Source: Tribonema minus (lineage: Eukaryota; Sar; Xanthophyceae; Tribonematales; Tribonemataceae). Taken from it: a DNA stretch of 64,000 nt. Below, piece by piece: positions 37,103 through 49,152 of the stretch (position 1 is its first letter; each line of letters opens with the position of its first letter). Below the pieces are notes generated by a model that was not told the DNA's origin, made no database searches, and saw nothing but the letters and a program-made list of their open reading frames with translations. Both the position numbers and the translations under genes were made by a program. The stretch is from the NCBI GenBank assembly GCA_017506865.1, contig JAFCMP010000046.1, forward strand, positions 434,001 through 498,000, read 5' to 3'.

Positions 37103-38532
37103 CTACAGCCCCGCCTTGGTCTTGAGCAGGTCGTCCAGGGCGGCGACCCACTCGCCCGCGCGCGCGGGGTTCTCCGCAAACTGCTTATTAGGCAGGATCG
37201 GCGTGCCCTTCTGCCCGAACAGCGCGCCGCTGTGCGCGTCGAGGCCCGGCGCCGCGAACAGCGACACCATCGTCGCGGCGTACTTTGGCAGCGCCGGCGT
37301 GAAGCGCCCCAGCACCCACTCCATCGCGGCGCCGCTCCAAGTGGAGCGTCCGCCGTGCATTGCGCCGCGTATGTCCGTCACGAGGAGGCCGGGGTTGACG
37401 CCGAAGACGGAGACGCCGCGGGCGCGCAGCGCGGCGTCGGGCGCCGCGAGCGCGTGCACGAGCGCCTCGTTCGCGGCGACCGTGTTCATGTGCGTGAAGC
37501 CGAAGCCGCCGGCGTAGGCCTTCTCGCTGTTGACGTCGTCGAGGCGCGACGCCTTCTCGCCGTTGCCGGGCATGCCGTAGACGAAGACGCGCGCGCCGGG
37601 GTTGAGCCGTGGCGTCAGCCCGCGCAGTATCAGCAGGCGGCTCAGGCAGCTCACCGCCATGTCCTTCTCAATGCCGTCGGGGGTGGTCTCGCGCGTCTTG
37701 CCGGGCACGATGCCCGTGGTGAGGACGGTGTAGTCGGCAGGCGGCAGCTCGCGGCCGAGCGCGTCCGCGGCGCGCATGTCGCTGAGGTCCTTCTGCACAA
37801 AGGTGATGTTGGTGACGCCCGCGTCCTGCGCCATTGCAGCGGGAGAGGCGAGGTAAGGGTGAGCAGCGCGCATTTGCATGTGTTTGGCGAAGCAGTAGAA
37901 GCAGCGCCGGCGCTGGCGCTGCTCCGCGGGAGGCTTGATGATGTGCGCTGCGCGATCGCGATAATGCTGGGCTGTAATTGTACGTGCGTCAAATGACAGC
38001 TTTGTACATACATACCGAAAGTCCACTGCATATGAGACTTTGCTCAATGCGCATGCATACTCGCTCCCTTGCTTCGCATGCGTGCTTTCTAGTACTAGGA
38101 GTTGCAAAACTGTGGGATCCTGGCATAACCATGACTGAATCACGAATTAATTGGTTGAACCCCCCTTTAGGACTTTGGTTTGTGAACGTCACATTGCAAC
38201 AAACTATGCAAGCTGGGACAGCCTGCATGCCACATTTCTGCTTTCAGAAGCGTCAAATGCAATGTTAGATCCTTCGCGATGATGTCACGAAGTCTGCAGC
38301 AAAACGGCGTCTTTCGCCTCATCCGAAACTTCTCATCAGGTACTAATGGACGATTTCAACTCACCTTAAAAGTGCGCCCGACCACAGTGACATCCGCTCC
38401 TTTGGAGGCTGCCTCCTTCGCAATGGCCTGGCCTACACCACCTGTACCCCCGACAATGCAGAAGGTCTTGCCTGCCAGGCTAGTGACTGGCTGCAGGTCC
38501 ACCTTGAAATCCTTGCGAGCCACTCCGTACAT
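37103..38532 (-). CDS. SDR-fold NAD(P)-binding protein, 296 aa
   Basis: Two exons: 38532-38365 (ATG, 56 codons, donor AAG/GTGAGT) and 37825-37103 (TAG stop), phase 0. A Rossmann start is clear: TFCIVGGTGGVGQAIAKEAA with a GGTGGVG dinucleotide loop, then the strand ADVTVVGRTFK. Later blocks: FVQKDLSDMRAADALG, YTVLTTGIVPGKTRE, GARVFVYGMPGNGEKA, HMNTVAANEALVHAL, VSVFGVNPGLLVTDIRGA, and a C-terminal TPILPNKQFAENPARAGEWV. Length is typical for a short-chain dehydrogenase. The classical YxxxK catalytic pair is not visible at the expected helix, where HMNTVAANE stands instead, so activity or substrate cannot be assigned. Divergent partner of 38847-40633. Confidence 0.88.
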
Positions 38533-38846
38533 GATTATTCTCTCGGTCTTGTTGCTAGAGGCTGTGTGTCTACTTTCTATGATCCAGCCGCGTGCGGCTT
38601 CCAAAATCGAGAAGCTCAAGTTGACGCTCCTCGCGTGCTGGCGTTGGGAATAAGGTCCATGGACAGGGAGGTTGAGGTGAGGAGTCACATAGTTGTATAG
38701 TTGCCCTGATAGTGGCCATGGCGGCGCTTTCGAGGGTTCTGCAGCTTGCTTGTCAAAAACTTTGACACACCGAAGTGCTGAGAATAAACTTAGTGTTGCA
38801 CTCCGCACACCCTCGACAAAGAGCTTAAGCCTGCAGGGTCGTGGCC
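38533..38846. promoter_or_regulatory. Bidirectional promoter region, SDR / unknown gene
   Basis: Start codons of two head-to-head genes are 314 bp apart. No specific motif recognised. Confidence 0.6.
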
Positions 38847-40633
38847 ATGAGCGAAGCAAAAGCAGCGATTCTTGCCAACAAAGAGCTGGTGCGACGCATT
38901 GCGATGCGGACCTATCTACGCTATCTGGCTCGACAACAGCCGCCGCGGCTGTTAAAGGCACAGGAAAACCTGGCACAAGCGTGGCTGACATCGTCAAAGC
39001 AGCAGTATGCGGACGAGATCGAGTGGCGAACGGATTTCATCTCTATGCTTGAGCCATACTTGGCTCTCACGCCAGAGGAGGAGCAGCTCCAGCAAATGGT
39101 GAGCACGAACCCATCACTGAAGCCCCGTAACGGGGTATTTTTTTGTGTGACCTGCGTTGAGTTCATGGCAGCCACAATTCACGGATGCTGTTGCTGTGCA
39201 CCAGATTGAATGATCGCAGGGGGGTACAAAGAGTCAGTAAGCGCACACGGGTTCTGCGGCCGCTTTAGCCCAAGTGCGGTCTATTGCAGACCCTGCGCAG
39301 CGCGGAAAACGCCGGGTCAGTCATCGCTTTTACGTTGCTCTAGCCCTCCAGGGACGTATGCTGTCCACCGCTGCTGGCTCACATCAGTTCATTCACAAAT
39401 GCACTGTCACTGCGGTTATGACTGCATCACCACTTGTGCTCTGAGCGAAGCCTCACGATGGTTGATGCCTGCTTCACTCGTGCACAAGCAGACATGTTCT
39501 GGAATGCTGCGTCACACCTGTTTTCACCTCACTGAGAATCATCAGGACTCCTGCCGCTGCCTGTTAACGCGCAGGCCCTGAGGACTTGGAGCATATGCTG
39601 ATGCCACTGGTGCCAGTAGGCAGTAGCCGCAAGTTGAACCCTAGCATAGCCTTCAGCGAGCTGCTGCCGACGGAGCTGAAGTTGCTGTTCATCCCGCTGT
39701 TAACGGACCGTGGCGTGACGACATGGGAAGAAGCGTTGCGCCTGAATGAGACTGCGCCGTGCTTTGAAGGCGTTCCTCCTAGGCTTGTGGCACGGTCGCT
39801 GCGCGTGATCGACCACGTGCAGCGCAAGGACGCAGAAGGTGAGCTGCAGGCATTTTCCTACAGTGACAACCTACATGTACGTTTTTGCTTGCAGCATATG
39901 ATTTTGACACATGGTCACTACTACTATACATGCAATGGGAGGGTTCTGTAGGCTTGCGAATGGAACTCTTCACAGTCCTTCACCTGTAGCTCGCTAGATA
40001 TAAGCATGCCACAAGCTGCACAGTATTGGGGGGCACACGGGAACTGCTTTCAAACTGGGGCAAAGGGCGGTCCCTGGCACTGATGCGCTGGCCGGCGCAG
40101 GGGCAAGGGGTGCAAATGACTCAGCAACTTCGATATCCACCGGGCAGGGGTCATAATGCCGGCTCTGTGCACTCATCCATGCTTACGAGTAATTGAGGCC
40201 CATAGCCGTATAATTGAGTGTTGTGAATGAAACAGTGACCACAAGCGCACTTTGCTGCAGTCAAGTTGGTGGCGGCAGGCTCATCATGCTGGCAGCGGCA
40301 GAAGCAAGAATACCGAGGTACAGCATCTGCGTCCTACCCCACAGCCGGTTTGAAGTCAAAAGTGAATGCCCGCATTTGGCCCTGTGAGCTCATTCCTTGG
40401 GCAGCAGTAGCATGCACTGCAGTAACTTTCAGCTAAGTTTAGGCCACAGCACAGTTTACGTCCTGCATTGGCTCATCACTCTCTGGTGCATGCCTGACTT
40501 GTGTTCGATTACAGCTGCGGCGAGGGCGGCGCTACTGCATCGAGTCATTGACATTGGACGCCAGGTCATTCGCTCTCCAGTTTCAGTCGCTGAACCGGAT
40601 TCTCCCGACGGGCAGCAACGAAAGCATGATTAA
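38847..40633 (+). CDS. Conserved-looking protein of unknown function, about 209 aa
   Basis: Three exons in phase: 38847-39098, 39583-39838, 40515-40633 (TAA). ATG context is GTGGCCATGA. The protein is charged and largely helical: ANKELVRRIAMRTYLRYLAR, YADEIEWRTDFISMLEPYLA, then HMLMPLVPVGSSRKLNPSIA, LLPTELKLLFIPLLTDRGV, VARSLRVIDHVQRKDAE and HRVIDIGRQVIRSPVSVAE. No signal peptide or membrane segment. The acceptor of exon 2 is taken at CCCTGAG/GAC because it keeps frame; the nearby CGCAG/GCC would not. No family recognised. Confidence 0.65.
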
Positions 40634-41486
40634 TGCTGGCCTACTGTCATAAGCGATGCATAGCACGCATTTATTGAACGAGTACTACATAGTATGAATG
40701 CAGCCATGATGAATCAGTGCAAGACATGTATAGCGAAGGGCGTCCAATTGCGTTCGAGGCAGGGTGTGCTGCCAGGGTCTATGCAGAGTTCTTGTTGTCT
40801 GCAATGTGACACACGAGGCTCAAGCACTTGTACACCTGTATGCTTACCGATGTCCCAGGGCTGCTTGTAGTTACTATAGCCTATAAGCGTCCGTGTGTGC
40901 GATTCGTTGATGAGCTCGCTGCATTCCGGGTGGTCAATGCACATCAGACAGCAACACAACAAGAGCGGAGCGGCTGCTGTCTCATCTTTGTGCCTGCACC
41001 CTCTCATTTCCTCACAAAATAGCATAAAACCCTACATGCACAGAACAATTGCTGTGACCTGTTTTTTTGTAGCGCATACAACATGTTTGGGCGGCTGCCA
41101 TCATTGCTGGCCATAGAAAGGTACGTGCTCTTGCATGCATACATCTACTGCTGGACTTGGTATGCAGCTTTGGGGCCCCCTTTTTGTCCTACTGCAAACA
41201 GCGGCACCGTGCCAGCTTCTCACATTACATGACGTCGGCAAGTTCACGCAGTGTCTGCTGTTGTGTCAGCCCTGCAACACATGGCAATCCTTAATTGTTC
41301 TTGATGTACTTCCGCTAGAGGGGCGGAAACCCTGTTTCGCACCACGTCGTAAGACGGTGGAATGCAACATGTACGCTCCTATTCAGCAGGCGCACGCTGT
41401 CCTTGCTGGGATATCTTGAGCGTATATTTATAGCAGCACACAAGCACCACAAAGCTACACATAAGTATGCTGTATACAGATGGGAG
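40634..41486. other. Intergenic stretch, nothing recognised
   Basis: Only short open frames without family signal. Probably the 3' UTR of the preceding gene followed by spacer. Confidence 0.5.
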
Positions 41487-42110
41487 TCAGACGGGCCCCT
41501 CTTCGCCGCTGCCCACAAGCCCACTTGGAGAGCACGACCACGAGACTGGGGCGTCAAGTACTACATGATCGGCTGAGACAACAGAAAGTGCCGCCCTTAT
41601 CTTTGCAACCGCAAAGCTCTCAAGCTCCTTAAGCCCGGGCCCGAAGGCGCTCTCCTGGCGTGCTGCAAACCTTTCCGCCATATCGTGGATCAGCGCCGCT
41701 TCGCCGCGAACACCACCAAAAGAACCAACTGCCGCTGTGGCAGTAGCAATTGCGTCACTTTGACGCGAATAGTGATGCTTCTTGGCTTGTTGGTGAGCCG
41801 CTGGGTCCGCAGCTGCCCCCGCCACAATGCTGCCACACTGCATCTCCACGCAGCTTACGTCGATCATGCGCGGCAAGCGGCGCATAGGGTCATTCACGCG
41901 GCGAGCGGAAAGAGTGCTCGTAACCCAGATTCATGCTCCGCAGCCAGCGTAGAAAGAGGCACCCAGAATTTCCACCGCAGTCGATACACGCAAGTACTGC
42001 TGCGTCAGCGTCAGTAGCGCGCCGCGCATCCTATTGTGTACCACCGCGTCGTGCCCCTTGATCGCGCGGGAGCTCGACGAAGCGCGCAAGTGTGAACTTG
42101 ATCAAACTTA
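41487..42110 (-). CDS. Possible unknown gene with a TGA between two coding-like blocks
   Basis: On the minus strand, about 42100-41931 reads SSRAIKGHDAVVHNRMRG...LTLTQQYLRVSTAVEILGAS then a TGA at about 41932, and the same frame continues without further stop to 41487: TLSARRVNDPMRRLPRMIDV...HQQAKKHHYSRQSDAIATA...ALIHDMAERFAARQESAFG...LESFAVAKIRAALSVVS. Both blocks look coding. A short intron, a start downstream of the TGA, or a sequence difference could each explain the stop. No family recognised. Confidence 0.4.
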
Positions 42111-42204
42111 AAGCGGTCTCTCCCTCCAGAATAAACAGCTGGAGATTGCATTGTAAGCGGTCCAGCATGACGGAATCTTATGGTGAGTGAGCTCACGGGA
42201 ACCT

Positions 42205-42256
42205 GCTTGTCTGCCAGCAAGTGGCAATCAGCTTGTCTGCCAGCAAGTGACAATCA
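42205..42256 (+). repeat. Direct repeat, 26 bp x 2
   Basis: GCTTGTCTGCCAGCAAGTG followed by a G or A and CAATCA occurs twice in tandem. Confidence 0.95.
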
Positions 42257-42329
42257 GAACCTTCGTCACCTTACGCTGTGAAGGTCCTGTGCAGCCCTGA
42301 AGTGATTGCTGCCGCTGTCATGTCACAGA

Positions 42330-45300
42330 TGACGACCAGCAGCTGCAAACGATGCAAGGACTGATCCGGTCTGCTTGCCGGAGTGTTCATCAGATCGAGG
42401 CGGAGATGCGGGACATGGACAAGGCCCTGAAGCATAATACTGTGCACTCAGGGTCAGGCTTGTCTGGCGACGCACTAGACCAGCGCTATCGTCAACACGT
42501 GAATGATGTACACCAAGCGCGCGCTAAGAGGGACCATCTCGTGTCAGTGTTGTGCGAGCTATAGGACGGACAGAGGGAGAGGGGTGTTCGCGGTGAGTCT
42601 GGTAAAGCGCAATCACACGAGGGAGGGCGTGTCCGTGCCGCGACGGATTCACAGCTCCCACAGGCCACTTTTTATGGTGTTGATGACCTCAAAAGCCGTA
42701 CAAAGTCATGGTTGTCTTCATCAGAGCTGTCTTGATCGGTACTGCACAAGCGGCCGGTGCGTCATCCTTGTTCCAATGCTTCCGTACATAATGTTTCATA
42801 TAGATGCTTCCACATGTTATGCAAGGTTCAATGTCAACGCTTGCTTACCAGTGAGGATCCCTGTGCTCTGATCGCTTGCACATGTTGGATAACACTGAAT
42901 ATCGATTTATCAATTCTTGCGTCTTGAGCGTGTACATATATGTCACTAATCACTTCTCAAAGTCTCACCCGATCCAGCCCTCCAATGCTGCTTGTGTTTG
43001 TCAGAGTCAGGACAACTACACCAGTATTGGACCTCTCTCCGCTTGATGCAAGAAGACTTGACCTCTGATGCCACCACCACTTTGCAGTTCCCCCCTGAAA
43101 CACTCTTTCCTGGCCCAAGGTTGCGCAAGGACCAAATTGTGGTGCAGGACTGCTATAGGCAGCTGTATGCAACAATGAAGAGTCACATGAACGAGTACAA
43201 GGATGGAGGTGGCGTCTTTATTGTCACTGGCGAGCAAGGTGGGTGCACGTACAGATAATCGAGCCAAAATCTGTCATGCCTTTTACTCTTGCACAAGGCT
43301 GCATCATCACAGCAAAGGCTTGAGGATGAATCCGCATGCACATTGCACAATATCAGCCGGTAATGTATTGCGCAACAGGACATTGTTGCGTTGCGGTGCA
43401 CGCACACTCTTGTCGCCAAGGGCCTTCCAGTGCATCAGCTGAAATCAACGCATTAGGTACATGTGTGTTCCTTCGCTGATGCCAATGCGTCGCAAGATAC
43501 TTCACCCAGATGCTGGAGCATGGAGGCAGCCACGGGCCAGAAATACATCTGTATGATGCTTTGTAGGATAATGACAGGAACGCAATATGTAAGTCAGCTT
43601 TCCTGTTCAGGAGTGCTTGCTGTTGTGCATGGTGTTTTGGGTGGGAGGCCGCAGGAACGTGTCATGGTGTACTCATGGACTTGTTTGTATAAAAGCCCTA
43701 AGGGAGACTGACCGCCCGCTGTATGTCTAGATGCTGAGCAGCGGCTCAGCTTGCTTACTTGGAGCTGCTCCTGAGGGCTGGACAGCATATACGAGCCAAA
43801 CTCGCCAGTTTTTTGTGGGAAATCCTTATCAAGACCTGGTCCTATGCTGGCCCCTTGAGTCATGCACTCTTGGCCCTGCAGGCACTGGCAAGACCTCATT
43901 CCTGTACTACGTCATATGGCGGCTTGCACAGGAGGGGGTGACGACAGTCGTGTATGATGCCAAGGACAGAGAGCACCCGGTGCTGTTCACTGCTAACGCA
44001 GCACGCGAGGGACCCAGCGATGCACCCGTGTTCAGGGCTGCTTTTCGGCATCCCGCTACGTGGTGAGTGTTGCGCTTCAATGTGGGCATCTGCATACACG
44101 TATGTTGTCTGATTCTTGCTAATGAAAAATGTTCCTGATATGGCCAGGATGGTGATCACTGATGGCCAGCAATCATGAACATATCACTGATCACGATCAT
44201 GATGATCATATCAGGCACTTGTCACGCAGAAGGTTAGAAAGTAGTATTATGTCCGTTGCCAGCTGAAGGCTGGGGGAAATCATGCGACACAGGCAGCTCA
44301 CGAACGCTCTTCTGTCACGTTGCTATGCTCGATGCATACAGGTGTCTACACCTGCCCCATGTCAAGCATGTTTATGACTGAAGATGGGAGCGCAGAAAAA
44401 ACGTTTTTTTGAATTCATGAATGGTAGTGTCCTCATGAAGGCCAGAGGAAGTCAGATGTCTGAGAAGGCTGCCAGTAAGGTAAATAGGATGCACGTGACG
44501 CGGGAGTGTGTCGTGTGAGCTTGTTACACTGCGAGCAGTGCACAACACGATGTATTTTCAAGATGCACCATTGTTTGGAGTGATGCGATGGTCGACTTCA
44601 GGAATGGCATCTGGGCGGCCGGCCCTTAGCCAACAGTACGCCACTTTTTCTTTGCTCACACATTTTGCACATTGAGCCTCAAATATTTGTGTCTGAGCTG
44701 AAGTGGCAGAGATCAAGAAGTCCTGCTCAAACTACATCAGTTACGAATGCTGCGACCTGTGCGCCACTGTGGTGTACGTGCGCAGGTATCTGGTGGATGA
44801 CAAGCCTCCGGCGATGCAGGCCTTCTATCACGAGAGGGTTGTACTAGTGGCCTCTTCTAAAGGCGTCTGGAAGGTGAGAGTTACCCACTTTGCTGTACAG
44901 CTTACATGGACATAGTGGTGGTGCTCGGTGCGCAGGACGGGATGCACACAAACATGGTCTTCGGGCACATAGTGTTGACCGTCGCTGGCTGATTTGCATT
45001 GGCTGAAGCGGTGGCATTGATCCTACCACTGATGACATGGCTCAGCTTGAGGTATGAGAGTCTCACATCAACATAGCATGCTGATCACAGCGACATTCAT
45101 AGTGTATTTCATTGCACTCATGCAAGAATCATGCACAGTTCAGCTGCAGCTCTTTTATTTCCAGCACATTGCAGGGCAATTGAATGCTCTGTACCATTGG
45201 GGCGTGACAGCTTTAAAGCCACTGCACATTGTGGTGTGCCAATGTGCATGTTGGGCCAGCATTGCATATGGAGACCTGAGCAAAGAAGTTCAACTGTTTA

Positions 45301-45835
45301 CATTGAGTGCTTGCTGCCAGTGTAACTCAAAGCTGCATTCAAGCTATTAGCAAGCAATGATAAGGCCCCTCTCGAAAGCACTTGACCGTGTTTGAATTCA
45401 GTGATCAGTTCTTTGATTCATCGTGTTGAAATACAGTCGAATCTTGTAGGCAGAAACTGTAGTTGACGTGCAATGGTTGACTCTGCATTCAAGTACTGTT
45501 GTCAGCGTAACAGTGCGCCTGCTCTTCTGTTGCAATATGACACAAAGGTAGGGTTAGTGTCAGTTGCCGGACACCTTGGTTGAACTGACTCTCTATGCTA
45601 CTTCTGCCATCGGCCCTACTGACATGCTTTCCTGTATTTTGACATTACCCAGCTACATGGAGGCGTGGAAAGAGAACAGAAATGCAGATCATCGTTTTTT
45701 CGGACTCAATGCTCGTCATGCTTGTGCTTTCTTGGTGGCGCCTTGTGGTGTGCAGGAAATTTTCAAGCGGGACGACGCTGACATCGCTTTCATGCCGCCG
45801 CTCTCCGATGAGCCTTCAGCGCACACCCACTAGCG
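42330..45835 (+). CDS. Crinkler/RHS-type P-loop NTPase-like protein
   Basis: Resembles the NTPase core shared by oomycete Crinkler (CRN) and trypanosome RHS proteins. Recognised blocks: about 42330-42545, a coiled-coil-like segment (MQGLIRSACRSVHQIEAEMR); about 42983-43238 (LFPGPRLRKDQIVVQDCYRQ, GGGVFIVTGEQ); 43882-44062 (GTGKTSFLYYVIWRLAQEG, TTVVYDAKDREHPVLF); 44786-44873 (YLVDDKPPAMQAFYHERVVL); about 45756-45835 (IFKRDDADIAFMPPL). The split Walker A motif joins in phase as TGEQGTGKTS, and HPATW-YLVDD joins in phase as in CRN proteins. The 3' end and a possible C-terminal effector or nuclease domain are not resolved, nor is the N-terminus. In this superfamily such proteins act in conflict or host manipulation, but in algae the role is unknown. 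Confidence 0.72.
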
Positions 45836-46949
45836 CTCATGCCGCAGAACTGCAACGCATCAACTACACAAGTACATGAGTGGCTCCATGGGTGCATGCA
45901 CGCGTCATGGTTCTGCCACCGCAAAACATGTGCACCCTGTTCGGGCCCGCAAGCTGTAGTGATATTGGTGGGGGCAGCAAATACTTCACAAAGTGCAGCA
46001 CAGCGAATGCATTTGCGGTTTCGCAGCGGTAACACCTCTCAGTCATTGTGCTAGTGTACGAAATATGGGAGCTTGTCATGGTGAACATGCGCCAGTGCAC
46101 GCTGCAATGTGCGCAGTTCAGTGACGCGCCTGAGGGGAGGGGAGGTTGAGGTTGCAAGGCTGTAATGCACTTCATTCCTGGGGAAATATTGTCATCGGAA
46201 GCTATCATAGGCTTCTGACTACAACGCAGTAACTTAAAAGTCTTCCGCATGAGCGAGACGTATATGATTGGTCTGAACAGGACGTGGCTTAGGATACCAG
46301 CAATGTCAATGCATTGAATTACGAAGTGCACCGAAGTTGCACGAGTAGTTGTGTGGACGCTGGTGGTGTCTGGATCTCTCTGTTCATGCCATTCCTGCAC
46401 ATGCTGCCATACCTTGTTGTTGTCAAAACCGCATCGCTGAGGCAGTCAGCTCACCAGAGTTGATATCATGCAGGCATTTGAAGAAACTCAGTAGGACAAG
46501 GGGGTGGGCGGGGGTAACATTTGTTCAATGGCACTGAGTGAGTGAATACGCTTGGGCACAGGGCACAATGTGCCTGGCATGCGTGCGCTTGAGAGAGCTT
46601 GGTCACAACAGCTTCCAGGTGTGTATGCGCATGGCCCCTCCAGCAGCGGGGGCACACTATGGTAGTGATCAGCGTCCAACTGTTTTGGCTTTCCTCACAA
46701 TTGAATGTTTCTTGCAGGCCAAGTCGCAAAAGCTCAACAAGCCTCTCCCAGCATCGCATGTGTGCAAGCCATAAAAGGTAGTGTTCCACATCGACGCCAA
46801 GACAGGCCAGCATCAACAGGCCCGTCAGAACAGCTGCTTGGAGCAGGCATGAGGCGTGATCGATGCCTTGCGCGCTGCAGGATTACTCTTCTTGAGAGAT
46901 AGTCGCATGAACATTGTGTTACAGAGTGTATTTGCAAGCAGCATAGGCC
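45836..46949. other. Unassigned stretch between the NTPase and LYR genes
   Basis: May hold 3' exons of the Crinkler-type gene (for example a short block ending AKSQKLNKPLPASHVCK at about 46721-46774) or only UTRs. Nothing firm. Confidence 0.4.
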
Positions 46950-48689
46950 CTAAAAGCCGTGCTCGCCCAGCACGTGCCCGTGGTCCTTGAACCCGGCGCG
47001 CGACAGCGTATGCCGGTGCCGCGACACACTGTCCGGGTCCATATTGCTCCCGGTCCAATTCGATATCGGCGCGCGCGGCCGATCCGTCTGCACGTGCTCT
47101 ACGAGCTTGCCGTCCTGATAGACTACTTTAACGGCGCCCTCCTGGTTGCGCGCGTCGCGCGGCGTGACGATCTTGAGGTAGGACAGGCGGCTCTGCGCCT
47201 GGTTGAGCAGCTGCGCGAGCTTCTCCTGGCTGGACTCGTGCATGTGCGCCTTGAAGCCTTCGCGCACCTGAAGGGGGGTGAGGGGGGGTCAAAGGGGGGC
47301 ACAAGAGGGGGGTGAGGGGGGGGTCAAAGGGGGGAACAAGAGGCGGGTACATTGCAAAGGCATCGGGCGTAGGCACATGAGCGTGGTCATGTACGTGCTG
47401 CAGAGAAGTCTTCAAGTGTGGTCCTGACTGGTGCACCTGTTTGCACGTTACTACTTTGTGATGCACCTTGCCACCAGAGTGACTGTCCACAACCCATGAT
47501 GGGGGCTTCATTACAGCGGCGCTGCCATGTGTCAAGCGGATTGCTCCGAAATTTATACTGCCATCAAAAGCATGACAGCAACGGCCTGCAGTGTCAGCTT
47601 CAACCATGGACCTGTTGCTCTTGACTGTTTACACATGCAACAAACGGGCTCATTGGCTGCCAGAGCATCATCAACCCATCTTCAAACTGATAGTGCATTT
47701 GCAGCAGACTGACAACAGCCTCAATGGGCCTCAGCGTCACCGCAGAGCTGCTGGTCTTGACTCGTCACACATGAAGCGTGGCAGGCTCATCGGCTGCCAG
47801 AGCATCAGCAGACGCAGCCACCTTCAGGATGATAGTGCTGTCGCAGCAGACTGGCACTAGCCTCATGGGCAGATGAGCACTGCCACAAGCAAGAGCAGCG
47901 ACCGAGCGCGGCAGCCCGACCATGTCGCGTGGCGAACACGTGACATACATGCCAGCAAGCAGATGTTGGGAGTGGTGTACTTCTGTGTGTCCGATCATAA
48001 CATCAAAAGCGATTTTGAAGCACGCAATCCGTATAACTTGAAGCGATATACTACTGTAACTTCTTCCACATTGCCTGTGGCAGGTGCATGTCGTGTGCTG
48101 AGCTGCCACAAAAATGAAGGTAATTGTTCACGCGTTTTGTCGTGGTGTAGCATGGCATGGTGCGATCTATGAACCTCTTCCTGATCTTGGTTCTGTTTCA
48201 CTGCTGTTATGGGCGACATGCTGCTGCGAGAGTAGTGTTTGCTCTTGACTGTGCCAGCGCCCGATGCCTTTTCGGATTCAGAATATCGAGCAGTACGGTA
48301 GGATCATGCTTGATAGCAGCCATGCACGTTTTTTACTGCAGACCCTGAATAAACAATAGGTCTGGCTGCTTGGAGCTGCTAACAACTGCCACTAAGAAAA
48401 CTCACCAAGCAGCTGAGGCTCTGGTCTGGAAATACTGTGCGTCTTTCAAGAATTGCTGCTGACTACTAGGTGACCCGCCTCTCCACAAACACGAGCCCGG
48501 AGTCACTTAACGTGCTGCTGAACCTCTGATGCCTTGCGCGCATTTGAGTTCAGAGTGCTCGTCATTCACCTGTTGAAAAGCATCTGCCCTCTCTGCAGGC
48601 TTGGGTAGTCGCCTTGCTGACTTCAGCAAATGGCGGTATATGCGAATCACATTTGCGCTGCCGGTCAACTGTGGCGCTAGGACCACCAT
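46950..48689 (-). CDS. LYR-motif (Complex1_LYR-like) protein, 145 aa
   Basis: Two exons: 48689-48570 (ATG, 40 codons, donor CAG/GTGAAT) and 47267-46950 (TAG), phase 0. The first exon gives NVIRIYRHLLKSARRLP, an LYR-type helix with I-Y-R in place of L-Y-R; the second gives VREGFKAHMHESSQEKLAQL and QAQSRLSYLKIVTPRDARN, the second and third helices of the LYRM fold. LYRM proteins bind acyl carrier protein in mitochondria and assist complex I, complex II or Fe-S assembly; mitochondrial location is inferred from family. The C-terminal half (DGKLVEHVQTDRPRAPISNW) is an extension of unknown role. The start at 48689 is chosen because it leaves a short N-terminus before the motif, as in the family; upstream codons are also open. 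The intron is 1302 bp. Confidence 0.8.
47268..47355 (-). repeat. C-rich repeated pyrimidine tract at the LYR intron acceptor
   Basis: On the gene strand, CCCCCCCTCACCCCCC-type blocks with CTTTGACC and CTTGTGCC / CTTGTTCC are repeated in the last 85 bases before the acceptor at 47267. It is another amplified 3' intron end, here restricted to the pyrimidine tract. Confidence 0.8.
47605..47869 (+). repeat. Tandem duplication, about 145-bp spacing, in the LYR intron
   Basis: CTCTTGACT, ACACATG, GGCTCAT-GGCTGCCAGAGCATCA, GATAGTGC, GCAGCAGACTG and AGCCTCA-TGGG occur in the same order at 47605-47720 and 47752-47869. Confidence 0.85.
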
Positions 48690-49152
48690 CAAGCAATAAT
48701 GCGCTGCCTTCCTTCGCTGCTCGTTGCTCCGTGTTGAGTCACACAGAACTCCAAGATCCTCAACTGTGACTTGAACTTTGGTGGCAAGAGGAGAGTTTGC
48801 GCTCTGTTTGCTCCAGCCAAATTGTCCTGCGCCCCCAAGAGAGGTTAAATGCAACAGCAGTACGCTCCCTGCGTCGCTGGCTGCAAAGCTGATAATCCGC
48901 CGAAAATGAGAGCCATTGAGTTCATATGATGCAGCAGAGCTGCATCAAGAATACAGCTGCTGCATTGTGATAAACGCAAGTGACCACATCTGATTACAAC
49001 AACCGTTAACAACTGAACTTGCACATGTTCAGCATTGCACCATATCCTCCATGCACAACAGTGTCCATGCAGCGAGCGGTACTCTGCATCAACGCAGCAT
49101 ACACACCAGAATCATGACGCCTTGCAGGCTCCTTATATTACTGCCTCCCCCC
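48690..49152. other. Intergenic interval, LYR promoter side and YbaK 3' side
   Basis: Should hold the LYR promoter and the YbaK 3' UTR. No motif recognised. Confidence 0.5.

Noticed and set aside
47128-47607. 159-codon minus-strand frame through the LYR intron
   Set aside because: It reads the C-rich pyrimidine repeats and runs in a different frame from the LYR exon.
48157-48348. Open frame with a signal-peptide-like start (MNLFLILVLFHCCYG)
   Set aside because: It lies inside the LYR intron on the other strand, has no splice or family support and is Cys-rich by chance.
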